Source: Apis mellifera
Taxonomy: Eukaryota > Arthropoda > Insecta > Hymenoptera > Apidae
Direction: 5' to 3'
Length of the DNA stretch: 64,000 nucleotides
NCBI RefSeq assembly: GCF_003254395.2
Contig: NC_037638.1
Location: 6,745,001-6,809,000, forward strand
Positions 1 to 12,205 of this stretch are shown here, piece by piece. The position numbers and the translations under genes are program-made. The notes beneath the pieces are model-generated. The model did no database searches, was not told the origin of the DNA, and saw nothing but the letters and a program-made list of their open reading frames with translations. Position 1 is the first letter of the stretch. Every line of letters begins with the position of its first letter.

Positions 1-467
1 GAATCCCTACGAGCGTTGTTTGTCAAACGGCGGTCGCTAATCGCTCGGAAAATATATATCTGTATTTATAGCTAGCTCGTTGTCGAACGAGCGCCAAGGG
101 ATCGATGATGGGGGGGAGAGCGAGCCGAGAGATTTAAATGCGGGCTTGATTAACGCCGCCTCGCGGATTCAACCGATTTCCATCCGATTTTCCGTGAGGT
201 GGAGGGGGAAGAGGAGCAGAAGGAGGAGAAGAAGAGGGGGATTGGCTTCCCTCTTGGAATCGTTCCCGCGCTCTAACCCTATCCGGGGCGAGACAGACGC
301 GACGGGGAATTGAAATTTTAATTAGGTTGTTTTTCAATTTGGCGTTAATTACCGGGACGCTCGACAGGAAAGAGGTTTTAATAAAATATTCGTCGGACGA
401 TAGCGTGGTGGTTACTGTGGCCTCGAATTTGACGAGAAATTATTATTTTTTTTTTTTTTTATTTCGT

Positions 468-556
<89 letters not shown>

Positions 557-928
557 TCTCTCTATCTCTATCTCTATCTCTCTATCTCTATCTATCTATC
601 TATCTATATATCTCTATCTCTATCTCTATCTCTATCTTTCTTTCTCTCTCTGTCTCTCTCTCTCTTTCGTGTATTCGTGGTTACATGTTGTGTGTTGAAG
701 CGGTGTGAGGTTTCTGATTGGTGATATTGGTTTTTTACGTACATGCGATTTTACGATTTCAGGATGCTATTTTTAGAATGCGGATATATCGTTGTTAATT
801 TTTTTTTTTTTTTTTTTGATGGGAAATTTCGAAGATGTTCGCATTTTTTTTTTTAATTTTGCGAAATTAAATATTTCTGAATGAATGGATATGAAAAAAT
901 TTTTTGCTCTTTTTTTTTCCTTTTCCAG
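1..928 (+). other. KCNQ: KCNQ intron (partial, 3' end)
   Basis: The window opens inside an intron upstream of the KCNQ filter/S6 exon. It holds a long CT microsatellite (about 473-668) and poly-T tracts near 440-460 and 800-850. It ends in a strong pyrimidine tract and CAG acceptor at 926-928. I see no exon in it. The ORFs across the CT run are low-complexity artefacts. Confidence 0.75.
473..668. repeat. CT/TCTA microsatellite
   Basis: About 70 bp of nearly pure CT dinucleotide is followed by interrupted TCTA/TCTC repeats, within the KCNQ intron. It is probably polymorphic between individuals. Confidence 0.95.
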
Positions 929-1039
929 ATTACCGTAACCACGATCGGATACGGTGATACCGTCCCACAAACGTGGATGGGAAAAATAGTCGCCTCGTGT
1001 TTCAGCGTATTCGCTATATCCTTTTTCGCACTTCCAGCC
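929..1039 (+). CDS. KCNQ: KCNQ potassium channel exon: selectivity filter and first half of S6
   Basis: This exon is 111 nt, 37 codons, phase 0 at both ends. It runs from acceptor TTTTCCAG to donor GTAAGT. It encodes the end of the pore loop with the potassium selectivity filter TTIGYGD, then the first half of transmembrane helix S6, ending in FFALPA. The filter and the ISFFALPA stretch are hallmarks of Kv7/KCNQ channels, which carry slow, non-inactivating, PIP2-dependent potassium current at the plasma membrane. The intron splits the PAG bend of S6 between Ala and Gly. The exons for S1-S5 and the pore helix lie before this window, so the gene is partial here. The identification is firm because the next exons follow the family order. 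Confidence 0.96.
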
Positions 1040-1886
1040 GTAAGTTATATAGAAATTTAAAAAATTTTATATTTATTTATTTATTATCCATTGGTGGAGA
1101 ATGAAAAAATTTCGTAATATTGAATATGAATAATATCGAATTTCATCTGGACGAAATGTACAAATATTTGATGCGCAACATATACTGTATTTATTCGTTA
1201 TTATATATACATTTAAATATTTGTAATAAGTAATACGCTTCAAAGATATTTTGCAAACAAACATAAAAATATTTGACCGTACAAATAACCGGATATATTT
1301 GTTCAATTGTGAATTTAATACAAGAATGAGGAAAATTAAAGATACCCTTTTTAATTTATTGATCGTAGGCTTTCTTTTTCTATCCTTTTCTTTAGTAAAC
1401 TTTATTTATTTATTTTCCAGAAAAACACCGGCTATTATTGGCATATAATAATAATATTAAATGTATACTTTTTTCTTTTTTATTATAAAGCCATCCACAT
1501 GTGCAATAGTCACCTTTTATACTTACCCATTTACTTATAATTTTTATATATAATTATTTTATTTATTTTATTTACAATTAAAAAAATTTTTCATTCTCCT
1601 TATCTTACACAAATTAAATAGAAAATTTATCACGAATATCCATTAATTTTAAATAAACTTAAATAAAAATATTAATATAATAAACTTATAAGTACAGTAA
1701 TATTATTATAATAATAACTCATAATAATATTAATAATAATAATAATATATAATAATAATAGTATTATAATAATTTATATATATAATATAATATAATTAAT
1801 ATAATAATAATTATATTAATATAAAATATAACAACCGCTGTATAGTACCACTATTATAAAAAAAAAATGTATCTATGAATTTCTAG
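1040..1886 (+). other. KCNQ: KCNQ intron
   Basis: This intron is very AT-rich. It has a run of AAT/ATA trinucleotide-like repeats at about 1680-1820 and ends in TTTCTAG at 1880-1886. No exon was seen in it. Confidence 0.85.
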
Positions 1887-2093
1887 GGAATATTGGGCTC
1901 CGGTTTCGCGTTGAAGGTGCAGCAAAAGCAACGGCAGAAACACTTCAATAGGCAGATACCTGCCGCGGCAATGTTGATACAGTGCCTGTGGAGGTGTTAC
2001 GCCGCTGACAAAGCCATCAACAGCGTGGCCACGTGGAACATTTACATCAAGGATCCGGCACCGGCCGGCCAACCCTCCACGCCATTGGGAAAG
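1887..2093 (+). CDS. KCNQ: KCNQ exon: distal S6 and calmodulin-binding helix A
   Basis: This exon is 207 nt, 69 codons, phase 0 at both ends, with donor GTAAGC. It begins GILGSGFALKVQ, completing S6 and entering the cytoplasmic tail. The basic segment KVQQKQRQKHFNRQ lies in the S6-helix A linker, which in vertebrate KCNQ channels contributes to PIP2 binding. AAMLIQCLWRCYAADK matches helix A with its IQ-like calmodulin-binding motif. The exon ends in a Pro-rich stretch, PAPAGQPSTPLGK. Family assignment comes from the conserved residue order and is very secure. Confidence 0.96.
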
Positions 2094-2570
2094 GTAAGCT
2101 TTCTCTTGCCTTAAATGTTTCTCTTCCTCTTTCCGCCCGAGTTCAGTGGCAGTAGCTACTATAGCCGTTGGTTGTTGTTGTTTCTAGCTGCTTTTTTTTT
2201 TAAAATGTTCCTCGGCCGTCTCGATCAAAATCGATCATTTTCGATGATATATATATATATATACATTCTTTGGATTCGTTCTCGTTTTTTCTTGACGATG
2301 GAACGTTTGTATAGGGGATATGTCGAGATTGGAGGATTGTTTGGTGTTTTTTTTCGTTGAACAGATTATCATGTTACTGTAAAACTTTGTTAATATTTGT
2401 TTCTTTTTCTTGTGGAATTAATTCTTGGTTGTTGTGTTTATAGATAGGATAGAGTGAGGTTGTGTCTTGATGATTTTTTGATGCTTCAGGTCTGGTTTGA
2501 TTTAATTGTGATATGAGGGAGTTTGGGAGGTAAAGTTTTTAAGTTAAATTCACTTGGTAGATTTATGGAC

Positions 2571-3170
2571 ATTCATGTTTAACTGTTTCTTTTTTTGGTA
2601 AAAGGTTTTTTAACTATTTTTTTCAATTTGGTTTGAATCAAAATTAGAAAGTGAAAGAAAAAATTTAGATATTAAGTATTTGGTTTGAATCAGATTTGAA
2701 TTGGATTTTGATTCATGTTTAACAGTTTCTTTTTTTGGTAAAAGGTTTTTTAACTCTATCTTTTTCAATTTAGTTTGGATTAAAATTAGAAAGAGAAAAT
2801 TTAGATATTAAGCGATATTAAGTATTTGATTTGAATCAGGTTTGAATTGGATTTTGATTCATGTTTAATTATTTCTTTTTTTGGTAAAGGGTTTCTTAAC
2901 TCTATCTATCTTTTTCAATTTGGTTTGGATCAAAATTAGAAAGTGAAAGAGAAAATTTAGATATTAAGGGATATTAAGTATTTGATTTGAACCAGGTTTG
3001 AATTGGATTTTGATTCATGTTTAACTGTTTCTTTTTTTGGTAAAAGGTTTCTTAATTCTGTCTATCTTTTTCAATTTGGTTTGGAACAAAATTAGAAAGT
3101 GAAAGAGAAAATTTAGATATTAAGGGATATTAAATATTTGGTTTGAATCAGGTTTGAATTGGATTTTGAT
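2571..3170. repeat. Tandem repeat, about 140-158 bp units, four copies
   Basis: The phrase ATTCATGTTTAA recurs at 2571, 2711, 2857 and 3012. Each time it is followed by a T-rich stretch with TTTTTTTGGTAAA, then TTCAATTTGGTTTG, then AAATTTAGATATTAAG. The copies differ by small insertions, so the period drifts from 140 to about 158 bp. Confidence 0.9.
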
Positions 3171-3329
3171 TTTTAAATTATATTAATAAGATTGAAATGA
3201 ATGTTGTACTTGTATCATTCATCAAGTAGTTTTTTTTTTATTTTATTAATCATTTTCCTAAAGAATCAAAGATAAATATTATATTTATAAAATTATGCTC
3301 TTTCTACCTAAATAAACTAGTATATTATC

Positions 3330-3460
3330 AAAATTGAAATTTGAATATTATTATCTTGAAAGTAGTTATTTATATTTTTTTTAAATTTTCAATTCCAATT
3401 GAAATTTGAATTATTATCTTGAAAGTAGTTATTTATATTTTTTTAAATTCTCAATTCCTA
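3330..3460. repeat. Direct duplication, about 69 bp
   Basis: ATTGAAATTTGAAT followed by ATTATCTTGAAAGTAG and a poly-T run occurs twice in a row with few differences. Confidence 0.8.
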
Positions 3461-6400
3461 ATTCTCAAAAATTCTCAACAATTTTACAGTAACATTTATA
3501 CTAATCTGTTTCAACAATAGGAAAATCATCGAGTTGATTCCAGTCTTTGTTTTGAACGTAATAGAAAGTTCATTTGTTATTTTTCTATCGTACGTGAAAA
3601 ATTTGTCTCGTTTGATCTCGGTAAATTGGATTAAATTTTGAAAATTTACGTAATAATTTTAATTCGTTTCTCTGTGTAAAACTAACCATTTAAACTTTTT
3701 TCCATCTCAGTTTACTCTTCAGGGGACTATAAATTACCGAGATTGTTCGAGCCAGTACATAAAAGATGGCGTTTTAAAATGGCGTTGGAAATTTTATAGA
3801 AGGATTATTTCATTTTAAATGCAATCTCTATTAAATTTCCTGCATCAAATGTATTTTTAAATTTTCCATTTTTATATTTTCCTTGAAATTATCCAAGAAA
3901 TTTCCAGTTATGTTTCCACATTTTTAGGACACCTTGTATAATAATGTATATAATGTAATAATATTCAAAAACCATTCGTAGATATCGAAATACAATAATT
4001 TCTTCTAAAAAGTGAAACTCGATTCACGACGCCATTTTAAATACGAATCTGCTTGTATCGAAGTTCTTTGAATTTAGCATCGAAGAAGATGTCGATAGAA
4101 ATCGAGAAAATCCGAACAAATTTATATACATTTAAAAAGAATTGTTAAAAAGTTCGTACGAAATCCTGTAATATCATTACTTGTCACAGGACTTCGATCT
4201 GTCCCTCGTTGAAAGTGATGCAGACAAATAATTTGGCAGTGGATGGATGTAAGCCAGTGTTTTCCAACATGGAACCTTTTTTTGGAGGAATATTTAAAAA
4301 TGTTTAAATATTATACGTACCTGCCCTCTCTTCAAATACGATATTTTACTATTATTATTATATTTTGCTCGAAACATATGAGAAAAGTAAAAGCTTGGAA
4401 ATTTCTTTCGCGACGCGTTTGTCGTAAAAGTTCGAATTCTCAACTAACCTAACCTCAATCTTTCCAACTTCGTTTCGAAGCCATAGAGGGCGCGCGCGGT
4501 TTGAAATACATTTCGATACATCTCGAATCAAACAACAGTAAAATGTTTCATCGAAATATTTAACTTGCTTTCGTTCAAAGTTTGTTAATCATTGTGAGAG
4601 ATAATGATAAAAAAGTTGGAAAACATTGATTGTAAGCAGAGAATGTGAATTCTGTTCTGTGTTTTCAATGTGCCGCTCTAATATCCGAAATGATAATTAA
4701 AACTTGAGTATTGCTAGTGATTATTCGTGGTGTTGACGCAGTTTCGAATTATGCTTGGAAGCTTTTTGTATTATTAACGTTTTTTTTTTCTTCTTCTTTT
4801 CTTCTTTCGTGTCGTGGCACGGAAGATTCCTCGCTTTTCTATTCGTTTTCTCAGTTACGTTTTTTTTTAGATTATTGATTTCCAACATGGAGGATCGTTT
4901 GTCTTTTAACTTCCGTTTCCTTTGCGACAAATTTTCGAAATTTACGCGATGCCATTTGCGGTGTAATCGAATTAGGGATATTTTGATTAAAAGAAAAAAA
5001 ATCGTTTCCACGTGGGAAAATTAACTTTTTCGAATAGAATAGAACAATTGATAGATTGATAGAATTTAATAAATTAACGAGAGAAATTTTTCTTAATGTT
5101 GCGTGCAATTTTTTTTTATTTAGAATCTTACGAAATATTTATTTTCATTCTGTTTAAAATTTTGTGAAAATTTTGAAACAAATTTTTAATCAATCGTGCG
5201 AAATATCTTTTTTCGGGATCTTATTAAAAATATATTATGAATTTTTCGAATTATTTTGAAATTATGAAATATTGTATTGGCATTGTAATTTTAAAATTCA
5301 ATATTTCAGAAAAATTGTTATTACCAAAGTATAAAATTTTTTTTCTACACTTCGAAAATTAATTCGAAATAATATCAAAATTATGCCTCTTCTTCTTAAG
5401 AACAAATAAATTAATCGAAATTTTTTATAGGGGAAAAAAAAAATATCGAAGATTAAATATTTTTTCTTTTTCGTTCAGAAAAATTCTCTCGTTCGATTTA
5501 CACTGCGAATGAAAACCTTGCAATTTTTCTCAAATATCAAATATTTTCAAGTGAATGCTTAGTCAAGTTTACTTTTAAACTTTTCTCTTTGGTAGACGTG
5601 TGACAGATATTCGTCAGAAATTTATCAGAAAGTTAAAGGCATCGATTAATCATAATTTTTATTTTTCCACGATATTGAACATTCTTTCGCAGAAACTTGC
5701 TTTCAAAATATACCTCGATTATATATACTTGTTATGCAAATCGCTTCTCGTTTATCTTTCTATTTAAAAATTAAAAAAAAAACAAACGATCGAATCAAAT
5801 GATCGACACGATTCGACAAAATTGATTAAAAATTGTGATTGAATTAATAAACTGAAAAAACGAATGTACAAGTATTGTATGTGAAAAATATCTTTCTCTC
5901 TCTTTCTCTCTCTTTCTCTCGCAATGCATTCGTATATTCAGTTATTTCTTTCGATGTTTCTTCTATCTACAAAAAAAAAAAAATGCATCGCGATTAATTG
6001 CAAATTTTATTTCTTCTCTCCCAACGTTTCATCGATTTAGTGCAATTTGATTTTATTTTTTGCTTGGAAGAATATTCATTCTCCGATATTTTTTCCGAAT
6101 TATTCTATCTTTTTTCTTTTTTCGTTGCCAATCTGCTAATCGAACACAATAATGCCCGCAAGCAAGCAAGCAAAAAAAAAAGATCAATTTTTTATAAAAA
6201 AAAAAAAGAGAAAAATTTATTTTAAAATTTTGCATACATAAAGGAGAGAAAATTTTGAATATTTCGAATCGACAGATTCGAAATATACGAAAATTTTCAA
6301 CAACAAATTCATCGGCACATGGAGAAAAAAAAAAATATTTCTACACGAGAAAAAAAAAAAAAAGAAAAAAGAGAGAAAAAAAAAATATACAAAGAGAGAT

Positions 6401-6700
6401 CTCACTCAGGTCAGTCTCGCATCTGCTGCCAAAAAAAATTCTCCCGTGTTATATCGCGTCCATTGTCCTCGCCGTTTCTTTTTTCCTTTCATCTAACGCC
6501 CATCTATCTATCTATCTCGAATCGTGAATTTTACTACATTATAATAACGTATATATAATCCCATTCATCGTATCATCATGCATATATTTACAAAAAAAGA
6601 AAAAAAAAAAAAAAAGAAAAAAAAAGCACATCTCTCTCATCCTTTTGGATACGACTCACACATATATATATATATATAAAATGTACCTAATATATTTCAG

Positions 6701-6721
6701 TTGATTTGTGTAAAGAAGATG
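6701..6721 (+). CDS. KCNQ: Candidate KCNQ microexon (unproven)
   Basis: An acceptor TATATTTCAG is followed after exactly 21 nt by a GTATGT donor. The 21 nt encode LICVKKM without a stop, and both ends are phase 0, which fits between the helix A exon and the linker exon. The helix A-B linker is where vertebrate KCNQ genes carry optional exons. Short acceptor-donor pairs also arise by chance in AT-rich introns, so this is only a candidate. Confidence 0.18.
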
Positions 6722-7528
6722 GTATGTAAAGGCTATTTAGATTTATTTCAATTTTTAATCTTTTGCATGTTTATTTATTTATCGATTATTATTATTATTA
6801 TTATTATCATTATTAATATTATTTTTATTATTATTATTATTATTATTATTACTCACGTTTCTTTATTATTCACGAATATAATATAGAACGGGAACATGAT
6901 TGGTGGGCCTGGATTTTCGTGGGCCAACACACAAATTCTGTTCAAAAATGATACGAAATTTATCCGACACACGATCCTAACCAATTTTTCAAATCACTTC
7001 TAGCTTTCGAATATATTCACACATTTTTTTTTTTTTTGGGAAGGAGGTTCTGGTTGAGATGATTTTTCGATTTTTTTTTTTCTTCCTTCTTTCCCACGTA
7101 TCGGACAATTTTTTATTTTCAATCGAATCGATGGAGGCAAAAGTATCATCCTGAGCTAGAATTTCGAGAAAAAAAAAAAATTAAAGATGAATGAAAAATT
7201 TTAAGAAGAAAGATGGATTCGAACGAATCTTCAATTTTATTCTTATCAAAAAGAAACAATTGTCATAGAAATATTATTACGTGGGATAGGATTAAATGAT
7301 AAATATTCTGCTACTACTAACGTAAGCTTTGGATGCTTTTGCGATCAGCTCGAGTCGATCGTGCTCATATTGATTAATTAAAAAAGAATACAAAATCGAG
7401 TACGCTTTTTAGCAATTTAAGCTTCGAAGCAATTTGCATCGATTAAGATAACAAAAATAAACGAATGAAACGCATGAAATCGTAAAAAAAAAAAAAAAAT
7501 ATATATATATACCCAAGAAGGCAAGATG

Positions 7529-7805
7529 AATTGGCGAATCTAGTAACCGCGGTAATCTAGTAAGAATTGGCGAATCTAGTAACCGCGGTAATCTAGTAAA
7601 AATTGGCGCATCTAGTAACCGCGGTAATCTAGTAAAAATTGGCGCATCTAGTAACCGCGGTAATCTAGTAAGAATTGGGGAATCTAGTAACCGCGGTAAT
7701 CTAGTAAGAATTGGCGGATCTAGTAACCGCGGTAATCTAGTAAGAATTGGCGAATCTAGTAACCGCGGTAATCTAGTAAGAATTGGCGAATCTAGTAATC
7801 GCGGA
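7529..7805. repeat. Minisatellite, 36-bp unit, about 7.7 copies
   Basis: The unit begins AATTGGCGAATCTAG and has a central ACCGCGGT palindrome. Copies start at 7529, 7565, 7601, 7637, 7673, 7709, 7745 and a partial one at 7781. Copies are almost identical, with changes mostly at the GGCGAA site. Because 36 is a multiple of three, a minus-strand frame stays open and reads a 12-residue repeat. Its position deep in an intron and the lack of any other coding sign argue against a protein. Confidence 0.95.
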
Positions 7806-9935
7806 AGGACTCGTTTATTCGACATATATAATACTTTCTACATATAATAACTTATTGCTCCTTTTTATGTGTACTTATATTATTATATATTTTCTATTCT
7901 CTCTCTCTCTACTGCACATACGAAGCTTCGTCTCGTCACTAGAATTTTTCTGAAAAGTAACTATGATCGTGTGCCATGCAATGTGATACGATTGTGTTTG
8001 TCGTGCATGCGCTTGTGTATCGTGTAATCGTGTCTTCTTCGTGCAACACGTTGTGTGGTGTCGCTTTAACACGTACAGGGTGTTGAGAAAAAGTCGAGGA
8101 TAATAACTTATTGTTGAAATTTGCTTGGATAGATGGTCGTATAGATCGCTTTGATTCGTGATTGTGATTTTTTTTTTCTTTTTTAGAGGTACATTTTTTA
8201 TTTTAGATTTTCTGGTGATTTGTATTATTGTTATTATTTTTATCCTTTCGTTCCAAGGCTTGGGCGCTTAAGCGTTTTGGGCAAATTTAAATTATCCGTG
8301 CTTTTTATTACGCGAAATATTATTATGAGAAAATGCAAGCAAGATTTAAATCGAGTAGATTTAAGAGAATTATTGTTATTTTTACATAAAACGCTTGATT
8401 ATTTAGAAGCTTCGATGTCAATTATTTACTTTTTCTTCCATTCGTATTTGTTCGTATTTGTGTATATTTTTATATTCGACCTGCTCTTTTGAATTTTTTT
8501 TTATTATTATTATTTAAATTGCGCTTTAAAAAAATTTAATTATATAATACCAAATTAAATTGTCTATCTTTAAGGGAGTATATATGTACGTACCTTTTTT
8601 ATTATTTTTTCGAAATATATTTCGAATGTAATAATGCGATTAGTTTCTTTTTTTTTTTATTATTATTATTGGAGATCGATATAAAAAATTAGTTTAGTAG
8701 AGGAATGGAGATAAACGGATAAGTGGTTGTACGAAAAGTTGGAGATAAAAAAATTGTTAGGCTCACGCTTCTCCCGGATGTTAATCATTATTGAATATTC
8801 TTGATATTGTTAACATCCTGTACGTACAATTTGAATCAATTACGATGACGACGGCTGAAACAATTCTGCTTGAAACGTTTCGAAGAAATATATAAAATTA
8901 ATAATAAAACTTCGATTATTATAATGTAAGCATTTTTTTTTTGCAACAAATTTCCTTTTAATTTCAATTTATGATTCTCGTTCTAGATTTGCACGATCTT
9001 CAACTAGAAATAAAAAGAAAAAAAAAATTAGATATTTCTTCCTAAAAATTCCATTTCCCTTTTAAAAACTTTTTTTAATACTTAAATTTTTCAAATTAAA
9101 TAATCATTTAATTCCCTCTCGCAAAAATTCGCAAATTTGGAAACGTTATGGAACGTTAACCGTCGATGAAAAACCACATTTCAACTAATCAAAATTCATT
9201 ATATACTCACAATTTCCGCAATCGAGAAACCGCAATTCGATTGGTCGAAACTCAAACTAGCGTACTAACAACTCTAACCAGTTTAAAACCGCATTTCAAT
9301 TGATCCGAATTTACACAGTTCCCTCTTATTTCCAGGGGCCACGTATTTCGCGTATATTATATATATATAACGTAATATCACAATTGTACGTTACGAGGAT
9401 AGATGTCGCGCGAGAGCAGAATCGTTTCACCGTCGTCGTTTCACTCGGTATACATACACGTGTCGCCATTTTATTTTCGCATCGGCCTGCAAATGCAAAA
9501 AAGGCGAACGCCTTTCTCGGAGAACGAGAATTTATGCTCGTCGGCTGCTCCAATATTTCCGCTCCAATCCTCCTCTTTTCCCTCCCAACCGATTGTTTCC
9601 CGACTCGATCTTGACGCGAAATATTTGTCCACCTTTCGCTCTGGCGAGTGGAAGAAGAAATTTAAAAACGCGATACGATATTTTGTTATATATATATATT
9701 TTTTTCGTGTATATTCGAAAAGTTATTTACGTGGAATATAATGATTTGATAAATTTAATTTTTTTTTTTTCTTATTGATTTCTTGTATTTGTATCTTATA
9801 TCCTTTTATTTTCTTGTAGCGTTGTTGTCTTCAATCGTGATATTAATTTATAACCTCTTACTTTTTTTTTTTTCGATTTCTTGGATTCGTGTTTCATATT
9901 TCTTTATTTTTAAATATTTGGAATTATTGAATATG

Positions 9936-10010
9936 ATAGTTTAGACTCGAACCTATTTAACATCAAGGTATACAATATAGAATATAATAGTTTAGACTCG
10001 AACCTAACCT
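9936..10010. repeat. Short direct repeat
   Basis: The phrase ATAGTTTAGACTCGAACCTA occurs twice within about 75 bp, in the KCNQ intron. Confidence 0.8.
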
Positions 10011-11960
10011 CTTTTCACTTTTTTCTCGAACTCTGTTTCATTCTCGATTCTTGTTTAATCTCAATATATAAATTATATTCTTTCTCGAGTTATCAAATGC
10101 GAATTAATTAGAATAAAATATCAAACATGTTATTCGAACATCGAAATATCATTGTCAATTATATATCGTCGATAATCGGGTATCGAAATTTTTTAACTCG
10201 GTATCGCGAATACGTTCAGAATCATAAAACTTTCTTCATAAACGTTTCACGAGTCGACGAAGCTACGTTGATTACAGGGATTTGATGAACTCGCTTTTCA
10301 AATTTCCTTTCCGGAATCTTTCTTAAGCGCTTAAAAGGGTGAAATGTGTTAACCGTGACTTTATGTTGCCAACCTCAAATACCACAATTTGAAAACTGAT
10401 AGTGACCCACTTTTGTCATCACGGAAACTCGTCTCGTTTTCGACGTAGCCGTGGACGATTGCGAACGTGTTTGTGAAAAAAAAAAAAAAAAAATTCGATA
10501 AACCTGAAAAGTAAACGAACGAATTCACCCTCTTGTTTCATCTTTACCGGCACGGTAAACAATTCGTTTTCTCCACTTTTTTTCCCCTCGAGAATTTCAT
10601 ATTTCCATTAATTAATTTCTGAAAATTTAGCAACTTTTTTTCCGTTTGCTTGGTTTTTGAGATACGAGTAGAGAGTTGTAATTAAATTTTTTAACGAAAA
10701 AAAATTTTTTTTTCTTGCATTTTAAAAAAAAAACATAAGAACATCAAAAGCAGAGGTAATTACGTGTGAAATTATTCAGTGTGAAATTAATTTTTTAAAA
10801 AGGAAGGAAATTTTCTTTACTGGAAGATTATTTTTAATCTTCTAAAAATATGTATATAATATTGGATAACTGTCAGAAACGATTTATATATCGATATATA
10901 TTTAATTTTTTTTTTAAACTCGTTTATTATCGTAAATGTTCCATTTTATTTCCTTCTATTCCCAATTTAATTATTTAAACGTTCAACAACCGATGGAATA
11001 AAGTTGGAAACAAGTGACACCGTTAAATGTAGATTATATCATTTTGGAATAATATTCCCACATTTAATCAGTGGCAGTACCCTTATCAAGAATTTGATAC
11101 GCTATCAGTGTGTCATCGTTGATAATAATCAGGGACGAGCATAGAGATTCACATTAATCACGTTGAAACTGGAATTGCAAGGATCACCCAATTTAACCGA
11201 ATGATACGAATCCTCGCCTACTTTTCCTATATACACGGTTGTTCGAATAATATGTCTAATCGTGATCAAATTTCTTCAAAAAGATTGGTGCACAAAGAAT
11301 ATTAAATATTCAATAGAATAGAATATTTATTTTCAACTTCCTCTTCTCCCTTTCCCCTCTTTTTCCTTTTTTAAATGTACATTATATAAACGAATTATGA
11401 AAAATTGGAAATTTCAAATTCATAAAAAAAAATCTTGATTCGATTCTAGAGGCGAGAACAAAAGTTTGCATACAAAAATATCGATCGAGTTGATTTATCG
11501 ATTGAGTTACAAGCAATATAAGTTTACGTCGATAAAAAGAGGCTTACACTCTATTCCCGTCTCGCTTCGTCGATAACTCAATTTGCTTATAACTTTATAA
11601 ATAAACCTCGACCAATATTTTTACAGATCAATTTTTATTTTAACTTCAACATGGAATCAAGAATTGTTCGTTCGCAAATATAAACGACGATATTGATGAT
11701 AAAGAAATCTTAAAATTTCAAATGTTCGAAATTTCTATCGTAACAGACAATGAAACGAACGAGATGAGAAAGACATAACCTTACCCGTACAATTATCAGC
11801 CGGCCCGAGTCTAAGTTCTCAAGCGCACAGATGTTACCTCTATTGGCAAGAATAGGAAGCTTTTTCAGATGGATCCGTGGCCGAGCTGTGGTGCTCGCTA
11901 GTAGGGATAGTGCATGTTGTGTTCGACGTGTGTTGTAATGGGAGGGCACCGGGGGTTCAG

Positions 11961-12205
11961 TCTCTGATGATCCAGGTGGCAAAGAAGGCGAGCGTGCTGA
12001 AGAGGCGTAAATCGAGGAATCGGATGGACGTGCAACAGCAGCAGCAACAGTCGTTGCCGCCGGTCACGATATCCGGTGGCATGTCGAGCGGTGGCGCCAC
12101 CGGCGACCAGAACGACAATCAAAGGATGGAGAACGAGGGAGACGTTATCTTCTACATGGAGGAACCGAAAGCGGGCACGCCTAATCGCGCTAGACGCGAC
12201 AATCG
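11961..12205 (+). CDS. KCNQ: KCNQ exon: helix A-B linker, basic cluster and Q-run
   Basis: The donor CG|GTGAGT ends this exon in phase 2 and fits the next exon exactly. The start is less sure. CAG ending at 11960 and CAG ending at 11975 are both phase-0 acceptors in the right frame, giving SLMIQVAKKASV or VAKKASV as the first residues. The exon then has the basic cluster KRRKSRNR, the run QQQQQQ, a Gly/Ser-rich stretch and MEEPKAGTPNRARRDN. This is the variable cytoplasmic linker between the two calmodulin-binding helices. The KRRKS site resembles a basophilic kinase target. A better-looking acceptor at 11861-11868 does not fit the frame of the preceding exon. Confidence 0.8.

Larger units (their letters stand above)
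2094..11960 (+). other. KCNQ: KCNQ intron, about 9.9 kb
   Basis: This long AT-rich intron separates the helix A exon from the linker exon. It contains a tandem array at 2571-3170, a 69-bp duplication near 3330-3460, CT runs near 5890, ATT repeats near 6785-6850, a 36-bp minisatellite at 7529-7805, and a candidate 21-nt microexon at 6701-6721. The longer ORFs in it are poly-A/T or repeat driven and look non-coding. Confidence 0.8.

Noticed and set aside
4443..4457. CTAACCTAACC as interstitial insect telomere repeat
   Set aside because: Only two units. Short matches of this kind are common.
7409..7825. 138-residue minus-strand frame with 12-residue repeats
   Set aside because: It is produced by a 36-bp minisatellite whose unit length is a multiple of three. 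It lies in an intron.
8078..8100. ACAGGGTGTTGAGAAAAAGT as a transposon terminus
   Set aside because: It resembles the CAGGGTGT ends seen in some insect repeats, but no matching inverted end or transposase frame was found nearby.
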